Below are positions 25,301 through 33,374 of a stretch of 46,619 bases of DNA, piece by piece. Source of the DNA: Roseburia sp. (GTDB lineage: Bacteria; Bacillota; Clostridia; Lachnospirales; Lachnospiraceae); NCBI GenBank assembly GCA_023664265.1, contig JAMPFV010000016.1:1-46619 (forward strand), read 5' to 3'. A program made the translations under genes and the position numbers. The notes beneath the pieces are model-generated. The model ran no database searches and was not told the DNA's origin. It saw only the letters and a list, made by a program, of their open reading frames with translations. Numbering within the stretch: the first letter of the stretch is position 1; each line of letters opens with the position of its first letter.

Positions 25301-26204
25301 ACTGGAGAAGGTATTCCCGACACGGTCAGTCGGGGAAGCCTCCGGCCCGATAGAGACGCAGCTCTATGACGCGAAGGAGGTTTACATCTGTAAAAACAAA
25401 GTGGCAAAGCCGACGGTGTTCATTCCGGTATTCCCGGGAACGAACTGCGAGTACGATTCCGCGATTGCCTTTGAGCGTGCGGGCGCCGAGGTTGTGACGA
25501 AGGTGTTCCGCAACCGGACGGTGGACGATATACGGGAATCGGTGGACGCGTTCACGAGGGCGATTTCACAGGCGCAGATCATCATGTTCCCGGGCGGCTT
25601 CTCCGCGGGTGACGAGCCGGACGGAAGTGCGAAGTTCTTCGCGACGGCCTTCAGCAATGAGAAGATGAAGGAGGCCGTGAACAGGCTTCTGCACGAGCGG
25701 GACGGCCTTGCGCTCGGCATCTGTAACGGTTTTCAGGCGATGATCAAGCTGGGGCTGGTGCCCTATGGCGAGATTGTGGGGCAGAAGGAGGATTCGCCGA
25801 CGCTGACCTACAATACCGTCAACCGCCATATCTCCAAGATGGTCTACACGAAGGTTGTGAGCAATCGATCCCCGTGGCTGCGGCTTGCGGAGCTTGGGGA
25901 GACCTATGTGACGCCGGCCTCCCATGGAGAGGGGCGCTTTGTCGCACCCAAGGAGTGGATGGATAAGCTCTTTGCGAACGGTCAGGTGGCGACGCAGTAT
26001 GCGGACTTTAACGGCGGTATTTTCATGGACGAGGAGTGGAATGTCAACGGCTCCTATGCGGCGGTCGAGGGCATCACCTCACCGGACGGCAGATGCCTTG
26101 GCAAGATGGCGCATGTCGAGCGGCGCGGCGATTCGGTGGCGATCAATATCTGCGGGGAGCAGGATATGAAGATATTCGAATCCGGCGTGGCGTATTTCCA
26201 ATAG
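22389..26204 (+). CDS. purL: Phosphoribosylformylglycinamidine synthase, fused single-chain type
   Basis: Fourth step of purine biosynthesis: ATP- and glutamine-dependent amidation of FGAR to FGAM in the cytoplasm. The 1271-residue chain combines the PurS-like N-terminus, the synthetase core ([63 protein letters not shown]) and a C-terminal class I glutamine amidotransferase. The amidotransferase begins [18 protein letters not shown]; its nucleophile is Cys1112 in LGICNGFQA, with the histidine in PASHGEGRF. Firmicutes such as Bacillus have PurS, PurL and PurQ apart; the fused form is common in Clostridia. The ribosome binding site is GGAGGA. It stands alone, without other pur genes; no purine riboswitch or PurR box was recognised upstream. 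Confidence 0.97.
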   Translation: [1271 protein letters not shown]

Positions 26205-26216
26205 AACAGGTGGACG

Positions 26217-26248
26217 AAAAAGTATCGCTGATACCGGCGGTACTTTTT
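26217..26248 (+). terminator. Terminator after purL
   Basis: AAAAAGTATCGC (26217-26228) pairs with GCGGTACTTTTT (26237-26248) over 12 positions with one T-G pair; the loop is eight bases. It lies 13 bases after the purL stop codon and has an A-tract/T-tract that would work in both directions. Confidence 0.75.
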
Positions 26249-26291
26249 GCGGTATGGAAAGCTGTGTATTTTGAGAAAGGATGGGACGGAT

Positions 26292-26522
26292 ATGATGGAT
26301 TTTACGGCGATAATGAAGATGAAAGGGGCATGGGACACCTTTACGCGCAACCACCCGAAGTTTATGCCGTTTATGCAGGCGGTCGGGCGGGAGGCCATCG
26401 GTGACGGCACGATTATCGAGATAAAGGTAAAAAGCCCCGAGGGGAAGGAGTACAACACTAACATGCGCCTTACGCAGGAGGATCTCGACCTTTTTGCGCA
26501 GCTCAGGGGAATGATGATGTAA
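26292..26522 (+). CDS. Small hypothetical protein (76 residues)
   Basis: Short soluble protein beginning MMDFTAIMKMKGAWDTFTRNHPKFMPFMQAV and ending in a Met-rich tail. The segment GTIIEIKVKSPEGKEYNTNMRLTQEDLDLFAQL looks like a beta-hairpin followed by an acidic helix. The start at 26292 (or the next codon, 26295) is chosen because AAAGGA lies about ten bases upstream; codon use and composition match the neighbours, which supports it as a real gene. I recognise no functional domain. It lies between the purL terminator and the carA promoter, so it is probably a single-gene unit. Confidence 0.6.
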   Translation: MMDFTAIMKMKGAWDTFTRNHPKFMPFMQAVGREAIGDGTIIEIKVKSPEGKEYNTNMRLTQEDLDLFAQLRGMMM

Positions 26523-26529
26523 ATATTCC

Positions 26530-26558
26530 TTGAACGGCAGATTTGCATGTGTTATAAT
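26530..26558 (+). promoter_or_regulatory. Near-consensus promoter of carAB
   Basis: TTGAAC (26530-26535), 17-base spacer, TATAAT (26553-26558) with an extended TGT immediately before the -10 box. The expected transcript start is about 26565, giving a leader of about 50 bases that includes the hairpin at 26583-26600. Confidence 0.8.
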
Positions 26559-26582
26559 TAGTCGATTGTGCGGAATTTGGAA

Positions 26583-26600
26583 CCGCGGCCTCGGCCGCGG
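26583..26600 (+). promoter_or_regulatory. GC-only hairpin abutting the carA ribosome binding site
   Basis: CCGCGGCC-TC-GGCCGCGG is a perfect inverted repeat with only two bases between the eight-base arms (so the innermost pairs must open). Its last bases form the first G's of the GGGAGG site at 26599-26604. It could limit ribosome access or serve as a protein site in the carAB leader. Confidence 0.5.
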
Positions 26601-26615
26601 GAGGTTGGGAAAGGC

Positions 26616-27821
26616 ATGGTTATTCGGATGAAGGCATTTTTGATATTGGAAGACGGCACGGTATTTGAAGGGCTGCATATCGGTGCGGACAGGGAGATTA
26701 TCAGCGAGATTGTTTTTAACACCTCCATGGCGGGCTATCTCGAGGTGCTCACGGATCCCTCCTACGCGGGACAGGCGGTGTGCATGACCTATCCGCTGAT
26801 AGGCAACTACGGGATCTGTCAGGAGGATATGGAGTCGGGCAGGGCTTGGCCCGACGGGTTTATTGTCAGAGAATTGTCTAGGAGCTTCAGCAATTTCAGA
26901 GCAGATTATTCCATTCAACAGTTTTTGGAAAAGAATAACGTCCCGGGCATTGCGGGAATCGACACGAGGGCGCTGACGAAGCGGCTTCGCGAGAAGGGTA
27001 CCATGAACGGCATGATAACCACGGATGCGCATTACGCGTTGGACGTGGTTTTGCCGCGCCTGGGGGCGTATACCACCGGAAAGGTGGTCGAGCGGGTCAC
27101 TTGCAGGGAGATGTATCGGCTCAAGGGATCCGTGAGCTTGGACGAGAACGGCGCGCTCTCCGGAAGCGCGAAGTTCAACGCGGCGGATTATGAGGCGGGG
27201 CGGCGGGAGCATAAGCCCTCTCTGGTCAGGGAGCTCAACGGCGCGGGCAAGCGGGTCGCGCTCTTGGACTTTGGCACGAAGGACAATATCGCGTACTCGC
27301 TCAGGGCGAGGGGCTGCGACGTGACCGTCTGGCCGGCGGGAACGCCCGCGGCGGCGGTGATAGCGGATCAGCCTGACGGCATCATGCTCTCCAACGGGCC
27401 GGGGGATCCGAAGGAATGCGGGGAGATTATCGCGGAAATCAAAAAGCTCTACGACACGGATATCCCGATATTCGCGATTTGCCTCGGGCATCAGTTGATG
27501 GCACTCGCGACCGGCGCGGACACCTATAAGATGAAATATGGGCATCGGGGCGGCAACCATCCCGTGAAGGATCTGGCGACCGGAAGGGTCTACATCTCCT
27601 CCCAGAACCACGGCTATGTGGTCGATACGGACAAGCTTGACCCGAGCGTGGCGACGCCTGCGTTTGTCAATGTGAATGACGGGACGAACGAGGGCTTGAA
27701 TTACACGGGCAAAAATATTTTTACGGTGCAGTTTCATCCGGAGGCCTGCTGCGGCCCGCAGGATTCGGGGTATCTGTTTGACCGGTTTATCCGGATGATG
27801 CAGAAGGCAAGGGCAGTATAG
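26616..27821 (+). CDS. carA: Carbamoyl-phosphate synthase small (glutaminase) subunit
   Basis: Supplies ammonia from glutamine to CarB for carbamoyl phosphate, the precursor of arginine and pyrimidines. The N-terminal CarA domain (LEDGTVFEGLHIGADREIISEIVFNTSMAGYLEVLTDPSYAGQ) is followed by a class I amidotransferase domain with LSNGPGDPKECGEII, nucleophile Cys289 in FAICLGHQLMAL and the catalytic His/Glu pair in FHPEACCGPQDS. About 401 residues, slightly longer than usual (350-380). The start at 26616 (MVIRMKAFLILEDG) is preferred; ATG 26628 (MKAFLILEDG) matches the family consensus equally well. CarB follows 25 bases after the stop codon. No pyr or arg genes are adjacent. Confidence 0.95.
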   Translation: MVIRMKAFLILEDGTVFEGLHIGADREIISEIVFNTSMAGYLEVLTDPSYAGQAVCMTYPLIGNYGICQEDMESGRAWPDGFIVRELSRSFSNFRADYSIQQFLEKNNVPGIAGIDTRALTKRLREKGTMNGMITTDAHYALDVVLPRLGAYTTGKVVERVTCREMYRLKGSVSLDENGALSGSAKFNAADYEAGRREHKPSLVRELNGAGKRVALLDFGTKDNIAYSLRARGCDVTVWPAGTPAAAVIADQPDGIMLSNGPGDPKECGEIIAEIKKLYDTDIPIFAICLGHQLMALATGADTYKMKYGHRGGNHPVKDLATGRVYISSQNHGYVVDTDKLDPSVATPAFVNVNDGTNEGLNYTGKNIFTVQFHPEACCGPQDSGYLFDRFIRMMQKARAV

Positions 27822-27846
27822 CGGCTGCGGGAATAAGGAGGTAACA

Positions 27847-30800
27847 ATGCCAAAGAATCCAAATGTTAAGAAGGTGTTGGTCATCGGGTCAGGTCCCATC
27901 ATTATCGGTCAGGCGGCGGAGTTTGACTATGCGGGCACACAGGCCTGCCGCTCCCTCAGGGAGGAGGGAATCGAGGTGGTGCTGGTCAACTCCAATCCGG
28001 CGACGATTATGACCGACAGGGATATTGCGGATAAGGTTTACATAGAGCCGCTCGCGGTGAAGGTGCTGGAGCAGATTATCGAGAAGGAAAAGCCGGATTC
28101 CATCCTTCCGACGCTCGGCGGACAGGCCGGACTGAATCTCGGCATGGAGCTGGAGGAGAGCGGCTTTCTCGCCGCCCACGGCGTGAAGCTTCTGGGGACG
28201 ACCGCGGCTACGATCCGAAAGGCGGAGGACCGGCAGGCGTTCAAGGATACCATGGAGAAAATCGGGGAGCCGTGCGCGTCCTCCCTTGTCGTGGAGACGG
28301 TGGCGGACGGCGTGGCGTTCACGAACGCCATCGGGTATCCGGTTGTGCTGCGTCCGGCCTACACGCTCGGCGGCAGCGGCGGCGGCATCGCGCACAATCA
28401 GGCGGAGCTTGAGGAGATCCTTGAGAACGGCCTGCGCCTGTCGCGTGTGGGTCAGGTGCTCGTGGAGCGGTGCATTGCGGGCTGGAAGGAAATCGAGTAC
28501 GAGGTCATGCGCGACAGCGCCGGCAACTGTATCACGGTCTGTAACATGGAGAATATCGACCCCGTGGGCGTCCACACGGGGGACAGTATCGTCGTGGCGC
28601 CGTCTCAGACGCTCAGCGACAAGGAATACCAGATGCTGCGCACCTCGGCTCTGAATATTATCTCGGAGCTGCAGATTACGGGCGGCTGCAACGTGCAGTT
28701 TGCGCTGCATCCCACCAGCTTTGAATACTGCGTGATTGAGGTCAATCCGCGCGTGAGCCGTTCCTCGGCGTTGGCCTCCAAGGCGACGGGCTATCCAATC
28801 GCGAAGGTGGCAGCGAAGATTGCGCTGGGGTACACCCTCGACGAGATTAAGAACGCGATTACGGGCAAGACCTATGCGAGCTTCGAGCCGGCGCTGGATT
28901 ACTGCGTCGTGAAGATGCCGCGTCTGCCGTTTGACAAATTTATCACCGCGAAGCGGACGCTGACAACGCAGATGAAGGCGACCGGAGAGGTGATGAGTAT
29001 CTGTACGAATTTCGAGGGCGCGCTGATGAAGGCGATTCGCTCTCTGGAACAGCATGTGGACTGCCTCAGGAGCTATGATTTCTCCGAGCTGGATACGGCG
29101 GCCCTGCGCAGGCGCATGGAGATTGTGGATGACAGGCGCATCTACGTGATTGCGGAGGCGCTGCGCAAGGGAATGGACTACGACACAATTTACCGTATCA
29201 CGGGAATCGACAGATGGTTTATCGATAAGCTTGCAATCCTTGTCGAGATGGAGCGCGCCTTGGAGACGCAGCCGCTGACCGTGGAGCTTTTGCGGGAGGC
29301 GAAGCGAATGGAGTTTCCGGACTGCGTGATTGCGCGCCTGACAGGGAGGAGCGAGCAGGAAATCAAGAAAATGCGCTATGACAATCGGATTGTCGCGGCG
29401 TTTAAGATGGTTGACACCTGTGCCGCGGAGTTTGAGGCGACCACGCCGTACTACTATTCCTGCTTCGACGGGGAAAATGAGGCGGTGGAGACGAACCCGC
29501 CCAAGAAGGTATTGGTGCTCGGCTCGGGGCCGATCCGCATCGGGCAGGGTATCGAGTTCGATTACTGCTCGGTACACGCGACATGGGCCTTTTCCAAGGC
29601 GGGCTACGAGACGGTTATCATCAACAACAATCCCGAGACGGTCAGCACGGACTTTGACATTGCCGACAAGCTGTACTTTGAACCGCTCACACCGGAGGAT
29701 GTGGAGAATATCGTCAATATCGAGAAGCCGGACGGCGCGGTGGTGCAGTTTGGCGGGCAGACGGCGATCAAGCTCACGGAGAGCCTGATGAAGATGGGCG
29801 TTCCCATCCTTGGCACCAAGGCGGAGGACGTCGATGCGGCGGAGGACAGGGAGCTGTTTGACAGAATCCTCGAGGAGACACAGATTCCCCGCGCGGCGGG
29901 CGGCACGGTCTACACGGCCGAGGAGGCGAAGGCGGTCGCAAACCGTCTGGGCTATCCGGTGCTTGTCAGACCGTCCTATGTGCTCGGCGGACAGGGGATG
30001 CAGATTGCGATTTCCGATGAGGAGATCGAGGAATTTATGGAGATTATCAATCGGATTGCGCAGGATCACCCTATCCTTGTGGATAAGTATTTGCAGGGAA
30101 AGGAGCTGGAGGTTGACGCGGTCTGCGACGGCACGGACATTCTGATACCGGGGATTATGGAGCATATCGAGCGGACGGGCGTGCATTCCGGCGATTCGAT
30201 TTCGGTCTATCCGGCGCACACGATCACGGACAAGGTGAAGGAGACGATTGCGGAGTACACGCGGCGGCTGGCAAAGGCGCTGCATGTAAAGGGTCTGATC
30301 AATATTCAGTTTATCGCGATGGGGGACGAGGTGTATGTGATTGAGGTGAATCCCCGCTCGTCCAGAACGGTTCCGTATATCAGCAAGGTGACGGGGATTC
30401 CGATTGTGGATTTGGCGACGGAGGTCATTATCGGCAAGACCATCCGCGAGCTGGGATATACGCCGGGGCTGCAGCAGGAGGCGGGCTATGTGGCGATCAA
30501 GATGCCGGTATTCTCCTTCGAGAAAATACGGGGCGCGGAAATCAGCCTCGGGCCGGAGATGAAGTCCACAGGCGAGTGCCTTGGCATCTCCAAGACCTTC
30601 AACGAGGCGCTCTACAAGGCGTTCCTCGGGGCCGGCATCGATTTGCCAAAGCACAAGCAGATGATCATCACCGTGAAGGACGCGGATAAGGGCGAGGCGA
30701 TTGAGATCGGCCGGCGCTTCGAGCGGCTGGGCTACAAAATCTATGCGACGAGAAGCACAGCCAAGGCGCTCAACGACGCGGGCGTGAAGGCGAGGAAGGT

Positions 30801-31053
30801 CAACAAGATACAGCAGGAATCGCCGACGGTCATGGATCTGATACTGGGGCATAAGATTGACCTTGTGATCGACACGCCGACGCAGGGGCGCGACAAGTCC
30901 AGAGACGGCTTCCTGATCAGGAGGACGGCGATTGAGACGGGCGTAAACTGCATCACGGCGATGGATACAGCGCGGGCGCTCGTCACAAGCCTTGAGAACG
31001 CCGAGCGGCAGGAGGACCTGAACCTGATTGATATTGCGTCGATAGCAAATTGA
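27847..31053 (+). CDS. carB: Carbamoyl-phosphate synthase large subunit
   Basis: ATP-dependent synthase that makes carbamoyl phosphate from bicarbonate and ammonia. The 1068-residue chain (family about 1065-1075) shows the internal duplication of two ATP-grasp halves. The first begins KKVLVIGSGPIIIGQAAEFDYAGTQACRSL and the second KKVLVLGSGPIRIGQGIEFDYCSVHATWAF (about residue 552). Each carries a Gly-rich ATP loop (TLGGSGGG and LGGQGMQI). The last 140 residues form the MGS-like allosteric domain (IITVKDADKGEAIEIGRRFERLGYKIYATRSTAKAL), where UMP or ornithine usually bind. AAGGAGG lies six bases before the ATG. Cotranscribed with carA. Confidence 0.97.
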   Translation: MPKNPNVKKVLVIGSGPIIIGQAAEFDYAGTQACRSLREEGIEVVLVNSNPATIMTDRDIADKVYIEPLAVKVLEQIIEKEKPDSILPTLGGQAGLNLGMELEESGFLAAHGVKLLGTTAATIRKAEDRQAFKDTMEKIGEPCASSLVVETVADGVAFTNAIGYPVVLRPAYTLGGSGGGIAHNQAELEEILENGLRLSRVGQVLVERCIAGWKEIEYEVMRDSAGNCITVCNMENIDPVGVHTGDSIVVAPSQTLSDKEYQMLRTSALNIISELQITGGCNVQFALHPTSFEYCVIEVNPRVSRSSALASKATGYPIAKVAAKIALGYTLDEIKNAITGKTYASFEPALDYCVVKMPRLPFDKFITAKRTLTTQMKATGEVMSICTNFEGALMKAIRSLEQHVDCLRSYDFSELDTAALRRRMEIVDDRRIYVIAEALRKGMDYDTIYRITGIDRWFIDKLAILVEMERALETQPLTVELLREAKRMEFPDCVIARLTGRSEQEIKKMRYDNRIVAAFKMVDTCAAEFEATTPYYYSCFDGENEAVETNPPKKVLVLGSGPIRIGQGIEFDYCSVHATWAFSKAGYETVIINNNPETVSTDFDIADKLYFEPLTPEDVENIVNIEKPDGAVVQFGGQTAIKLTESLMKMGVPILGTKAEDVDAAEDRELFDRILEETQIPRAAGGTVYTAEEAKAVANRLGYPVLVRPSYVLGGQGMQIAISDEEIEEFMEIINRIAQDHPILVDKYLQGKELEVDAVCDGTDILIPGIMEHIERTGVHSGDSISVYPAHTITDKVKETIAEYTRRLAKALHVKGLINIQFIAMGDEVYVIEVNPRSSRTVPYISKVTGIPIVDLATEVIIGKTIRELGYTPGLQQEAGYVAIKMPVFSFEKIRGAEISLGPEMKSTGECLGISKTFNEALYKAFLGAGIDLPKHKQMIITVKDADKGEAIEIGRRFERLGYKIYATRSTAKALNDAGVKARKVNKIQQESPTVMDLILGHKIDLVIDTPTQGRDKSRDGFLIRRTAIETGVNCITAMDTARALVTSLENAERQEDLNLIDIASIAN

Positions 31054-31161
31054 GGACGGTGCGGGCTTTTTTGGAGGAGTGAATTTTCAGGACAGATATT
31101 GAATTTTGCACATAATTCTCTGTTACAATTATGATAATGCAAAGTATTCAAAATCTGTCTG

Positions 31162-31190
31162 TTTACATTCCTCTTTTTTTATGCTATTAT
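31162..31190 (+). promoter_or_regulatory. Promoter of the tetR-FAD oxidoreductase operon
   Basis: TTTACA (31162-31167), 17-base spacer, TATTAT (31185-31190) with TGC directly before the -10 box (extended -10). The inverted repeats at 31191-31221 lie directly downstream, where bound repressor would block initiation. Confidence 0.7.
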
Positions 31191-31221
31191 ATTGAACAGA
31201 AATTCAATGAATTTAAATTCA
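31191..31221. promoter_or_regulatory. Candidate TetR operator(s)
   Basis: ATTGAA (31191-31196) and TTCAAT (31203-31208) form an inverted repeat with a six-base gap, followed at once by the perfect 14-base palindrome TGAATTTAAATTCA (31208-31221). Both lie between the -10 box and the ribosome binding site of the TetR gene at 31240. More TGAATT half-sites occur upstream (about 31080 and 31100). Autoregulation by the adjacent TetR protein is inferred. Confidence 0.6.
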
Positions 31222-31239
31222 ACAAAAAGGAGCAGGCAC

Positions 31240-31821
31240 ATGCCAACCAGAAAAGAGCAGAAGGAAAAACGCAGGCAGGACATTCTCTACGCGGCTCTCG
31301 AGCTGTTTGTCGGCAAGGGGTATGCGGCGGCCAAGATTACCGACATCGCAGAGCGCGCCAATATGAGCACGGGACTGTTATTTCACTACTTTGAGTCAAA
31401 GGAAAAATTGTACGAGGAGCTGGTGCGTCTGGGACTGAAGGGAACCGCCTATCCGGCGGGACAGTCCTGCGAGCATGCGATTGACTTTTTCGTCCGATTC
31501 ACCGCGGAGCTGTTTGATTACATGCGGCGACAGCCCGCGACGGCGAAGATGTTCGTGCTGATGGCGGAGGCGCAGCGCAGCGAGGCGACGCCGGAGCATA
31601 TTCGGGCAATCGCCATGCAGGTCAATACAATTGAGCAGTTCGTACCGATTGTGGAGTGGGGACAGCGCGAGGGAACCATCCGAGAGGGGGACGCGCTGGT
31701 GATTTCCAATGCGTTCTGGTGCAGCATACAGGGCATTGCGGAGCAGTACGCCGCCAATCAGGCGGTTGATTTGCCGGAGGCGGACTGGATAGTGGATATT
31801 GTGAGGAGAGAGCGTATATGA
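31240..31821 (+). CDS. TetR/AcrR-family transcriptional regulator
   Basis: Regulator with a TetR helix-turn-helix at residues about 10-56 (RRQDILYAALELFVGKGYAAAKITDIAERANMSTGLLFHYFESKEKLYEELV) and a helical C-terminal domain. The start at 31240 is chosen because AAGGAG at 31227-31232 lies about seven bases upstream and the product begins MPTRKEQKEKRRQ; an earlier in-frame ATG would sit inside the operator. The product is 193 residues. The stop codon overlaps the ATG of the FAD oxidoreductase by four bases (31818-31821), so the two are translationally coupled and the regulator most likely controls its own operon. Confidence 0.92.
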   Translation: MPTRKEQKEKRRQDILYAALELFVGKGYAAAKITDIAERANMSTGLLFHYFESKEKLYEELVRLGLKGTAYPAGQSCEHAIDFFVRFTAELFDYMRRQPATAKMFVLMAEAQRSEATPEHIRAIAMQVNTIEQFVPIVEWGQREGTIREGDALVISNAFWCSIQGIAEQYAANQAVDLPEADWIVDIVRRERI

Positions 31822-33290
31822 AAAAGGTAGTGATTGTCGGCGGCGGAATCGCCGGCATGACGGCAGGAATTTTATTGCAGAAGGCAGGGTTTCAGACAGA
31901 GATTTATGAGAAGAACGCGATTGCGGGCGGACAGTGCACCGGATGGAAACGGGACGGCTACATGATTGACAACTGTATCCACTGGCTGACCGGAACGCGG
32001 GAGGGGAGCGCGCTGCACTCACTTTGGCGGGAGATCGGCGCCTTGGGGGATGACGTGGCGGTGTACGAGAAGCCGACGTTTTTTACCGCCCGACTGGACG
32101 GCGAGACCCTCACCTTCTGGCGGGATAAGGAGCGGACGCGCGGGGAGCTGCTCGCGCTCTCGCCGGAGGATGCGGAGGAAATCAATAAACTGATGGATTA
32201 TGTGGCGCTGGCAGAGACCATGACCGTTCCCGTTGAGAAGCCGTTTGACGCGATGAACCTCTTCGAGCTGATGCGGCTTGGACTGTCCATGAAGGGGATG
32301 GGAAAGCTGATGAAGGCATACGGCGGCATGGATATCCGCGAGCTTGCCGCGCGCTTCCGGCATCCGTTGATTCGGCATGCCATTGTGGATTACATGCCTG
32401 AGGGGTATCAGGCGTACGCGTTTCTTGTTTCCTACGCGACGGTGACCGGCGGAAACGGCGATATTCCGCGAGGCGGGTCGTTGGAGATGGCGCGGCGCAT
32501 CGCCGGAACCTATCGGGATCAGGGCGGCGCGCTCCATACCGGAACGGCGGTGAGCAAGGTTCTCTTGGACGGAAAGCGGGCGAAGGGGATCCTGCTGGAG
32601 AACGGGAAGAGCGCGGATGCGGACTACGTTGTGTGCGCGTGCGACATGGACTATACCTTCCGTGCGCTTCTGCCGGAGCGCTATATGCCCAAGGCGCTGC
32701 GCAGGCTTTACGAGAATCGGGAGAGCTATCCGGTCGGCAGCAGCTTTCAGGTGGCGTATGCGGTGGACGGCGTGTTTTCCGAGCTTACGGGAACGCAGTT
32801 GTTTTCCTGTGATGAGATACCGGTGGGGAGCCGGACCGTGCGGCGCATGAGTATCCAGTCCTACGACTATGAGCCGTCGTTTGCGCCCCAAGGGAAAATG
32901 ATTTTGCAGTCCAACTTCGCGCAGTCGGAGGCGGATTACGCCTATTGGGAGACGCTGTATGCCGACAAGGAAGCTTACGCGCGGACGAAGCGGGAGACCG
33001 CGCAGTCGGCGCTTGCGCGCGTGGAGGCGGAGTTCCCCTTCCTGAGGGGGAAGCTGCGCATTCTGGATATCTGGACGCCGATGACCTACACCCGCTGGTG
33101 CAATTCTTACAAGGGCGCGTACATGAGCTTCGTGACGACAAAGCAGGCCAAGAGCGTCACCGTACCGGGGACGGTGAAGGGGCTGGAAAACGTGTTTCTT
33201 GCGGGCCAGTGGCTGATGGGGCCGGGCGGCCTTCCGACCGCGGCGGCAACGGGAAAATTCGCCGCGTGGCGGATTATGAAAAATGAGTGA
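31818..33290 (+). CDS. FAD-dependent oxidoreductase, phytoene desaturase/dehydrogenase-like
   Basis: Flavoprotein of the amine-oxidase/phytoene-desaturase superfamily. The N-terminal dinucleotide-binding motif VIVGGGIAGMTAGILLQKAGFQTEIYEKN (residues about 4-32) is followed by the family GG motif AGGQCTGWKRDGYMID. A C-terminal FAD-binding block (NVFLAGQWLMGPGGLPTAAATGKFAAW) is typical of CrtI-like enzymes. Length 490 fits. There are no carotenoid genes in the window, and such proteins in Clostridia are usually annotated only as NAD(P)/FAD-dependent oxidoreductases, so the substrate is unknown. It is coupled by a four-base overlap to the TetR regulator, suggesting induction by a small lipophilic or aromatic ligand (inference). 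Confidence 0.87.
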   Translation: MKKVVIVGGGIAGMTAGILLQKAGFQTEIYEKNAIAGGQCTGWKRDGYMIDNCIHWLTGTREGSALHSLWREIGALGDDVAVYEKPTFFTARLDGETLTFWRDKERTRGELLALSPEDAEEINKLMDYVALAETMTVPVEKPFDAMNLFELMRLGLSMKGMGKLMKAYGGMDIRELAARFRHPLIRHAIVDYMPEGYQAYAFLVSYATVTGGNGDIPRGGSLEMARRIAGTYRDQGGALHTGTAVSKVLLDGKRAKGILLENGKSADADYVVCACDMDYTFRALLPERYMPKALRRLYENRESYPVGSSFQVAYAVDGVFSELTGTQLFSCDEIPVGSRTVRRMSIQSYDYEPSFAPQGKMILQSNFAQSEADYAYWETLYADKEAYARTKRETAQSALARVEAEFPFLRGKLRILDIWTPMTYTRWCNSYKGAYMSFVTTKQAKSVTVPGTVKGLENVFLAGQWLMGPGGLPTAAATGKFAAWRIMKNE

Positions 33291-33299
33291 TTATTCCAA

Positions 33300-33327
33300 T
33301 TGACAATGGAAAAAAAAGGTGCTAGTT
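33300..33327 (+). promoter_or_regulatory. Putative promoter of the ATP synthase operon
   Basis: A perfect TTGACA -35 box (33300-33305) lies ten bases after the upstream stop codon. The best -10 is TAGTTT (33322-33327) with a 16-base spacer. The first gene starts at 33375 with the strong site AGGAGGGG at 33362-33369. Confidence 0.6.
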
Positions 33328-33374
33328 TTAAGTAGGAAAATGCTATGGCAAAAGCAATGACAGGAGGGGAAGAT

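Noticed and set aside
27889..30852. Long open frame (about 990 codons) on the minus strand across carB
   Set aside because: Antisense to an intact, strongly conserved carB; composition is that of a reverse-complement shadow.
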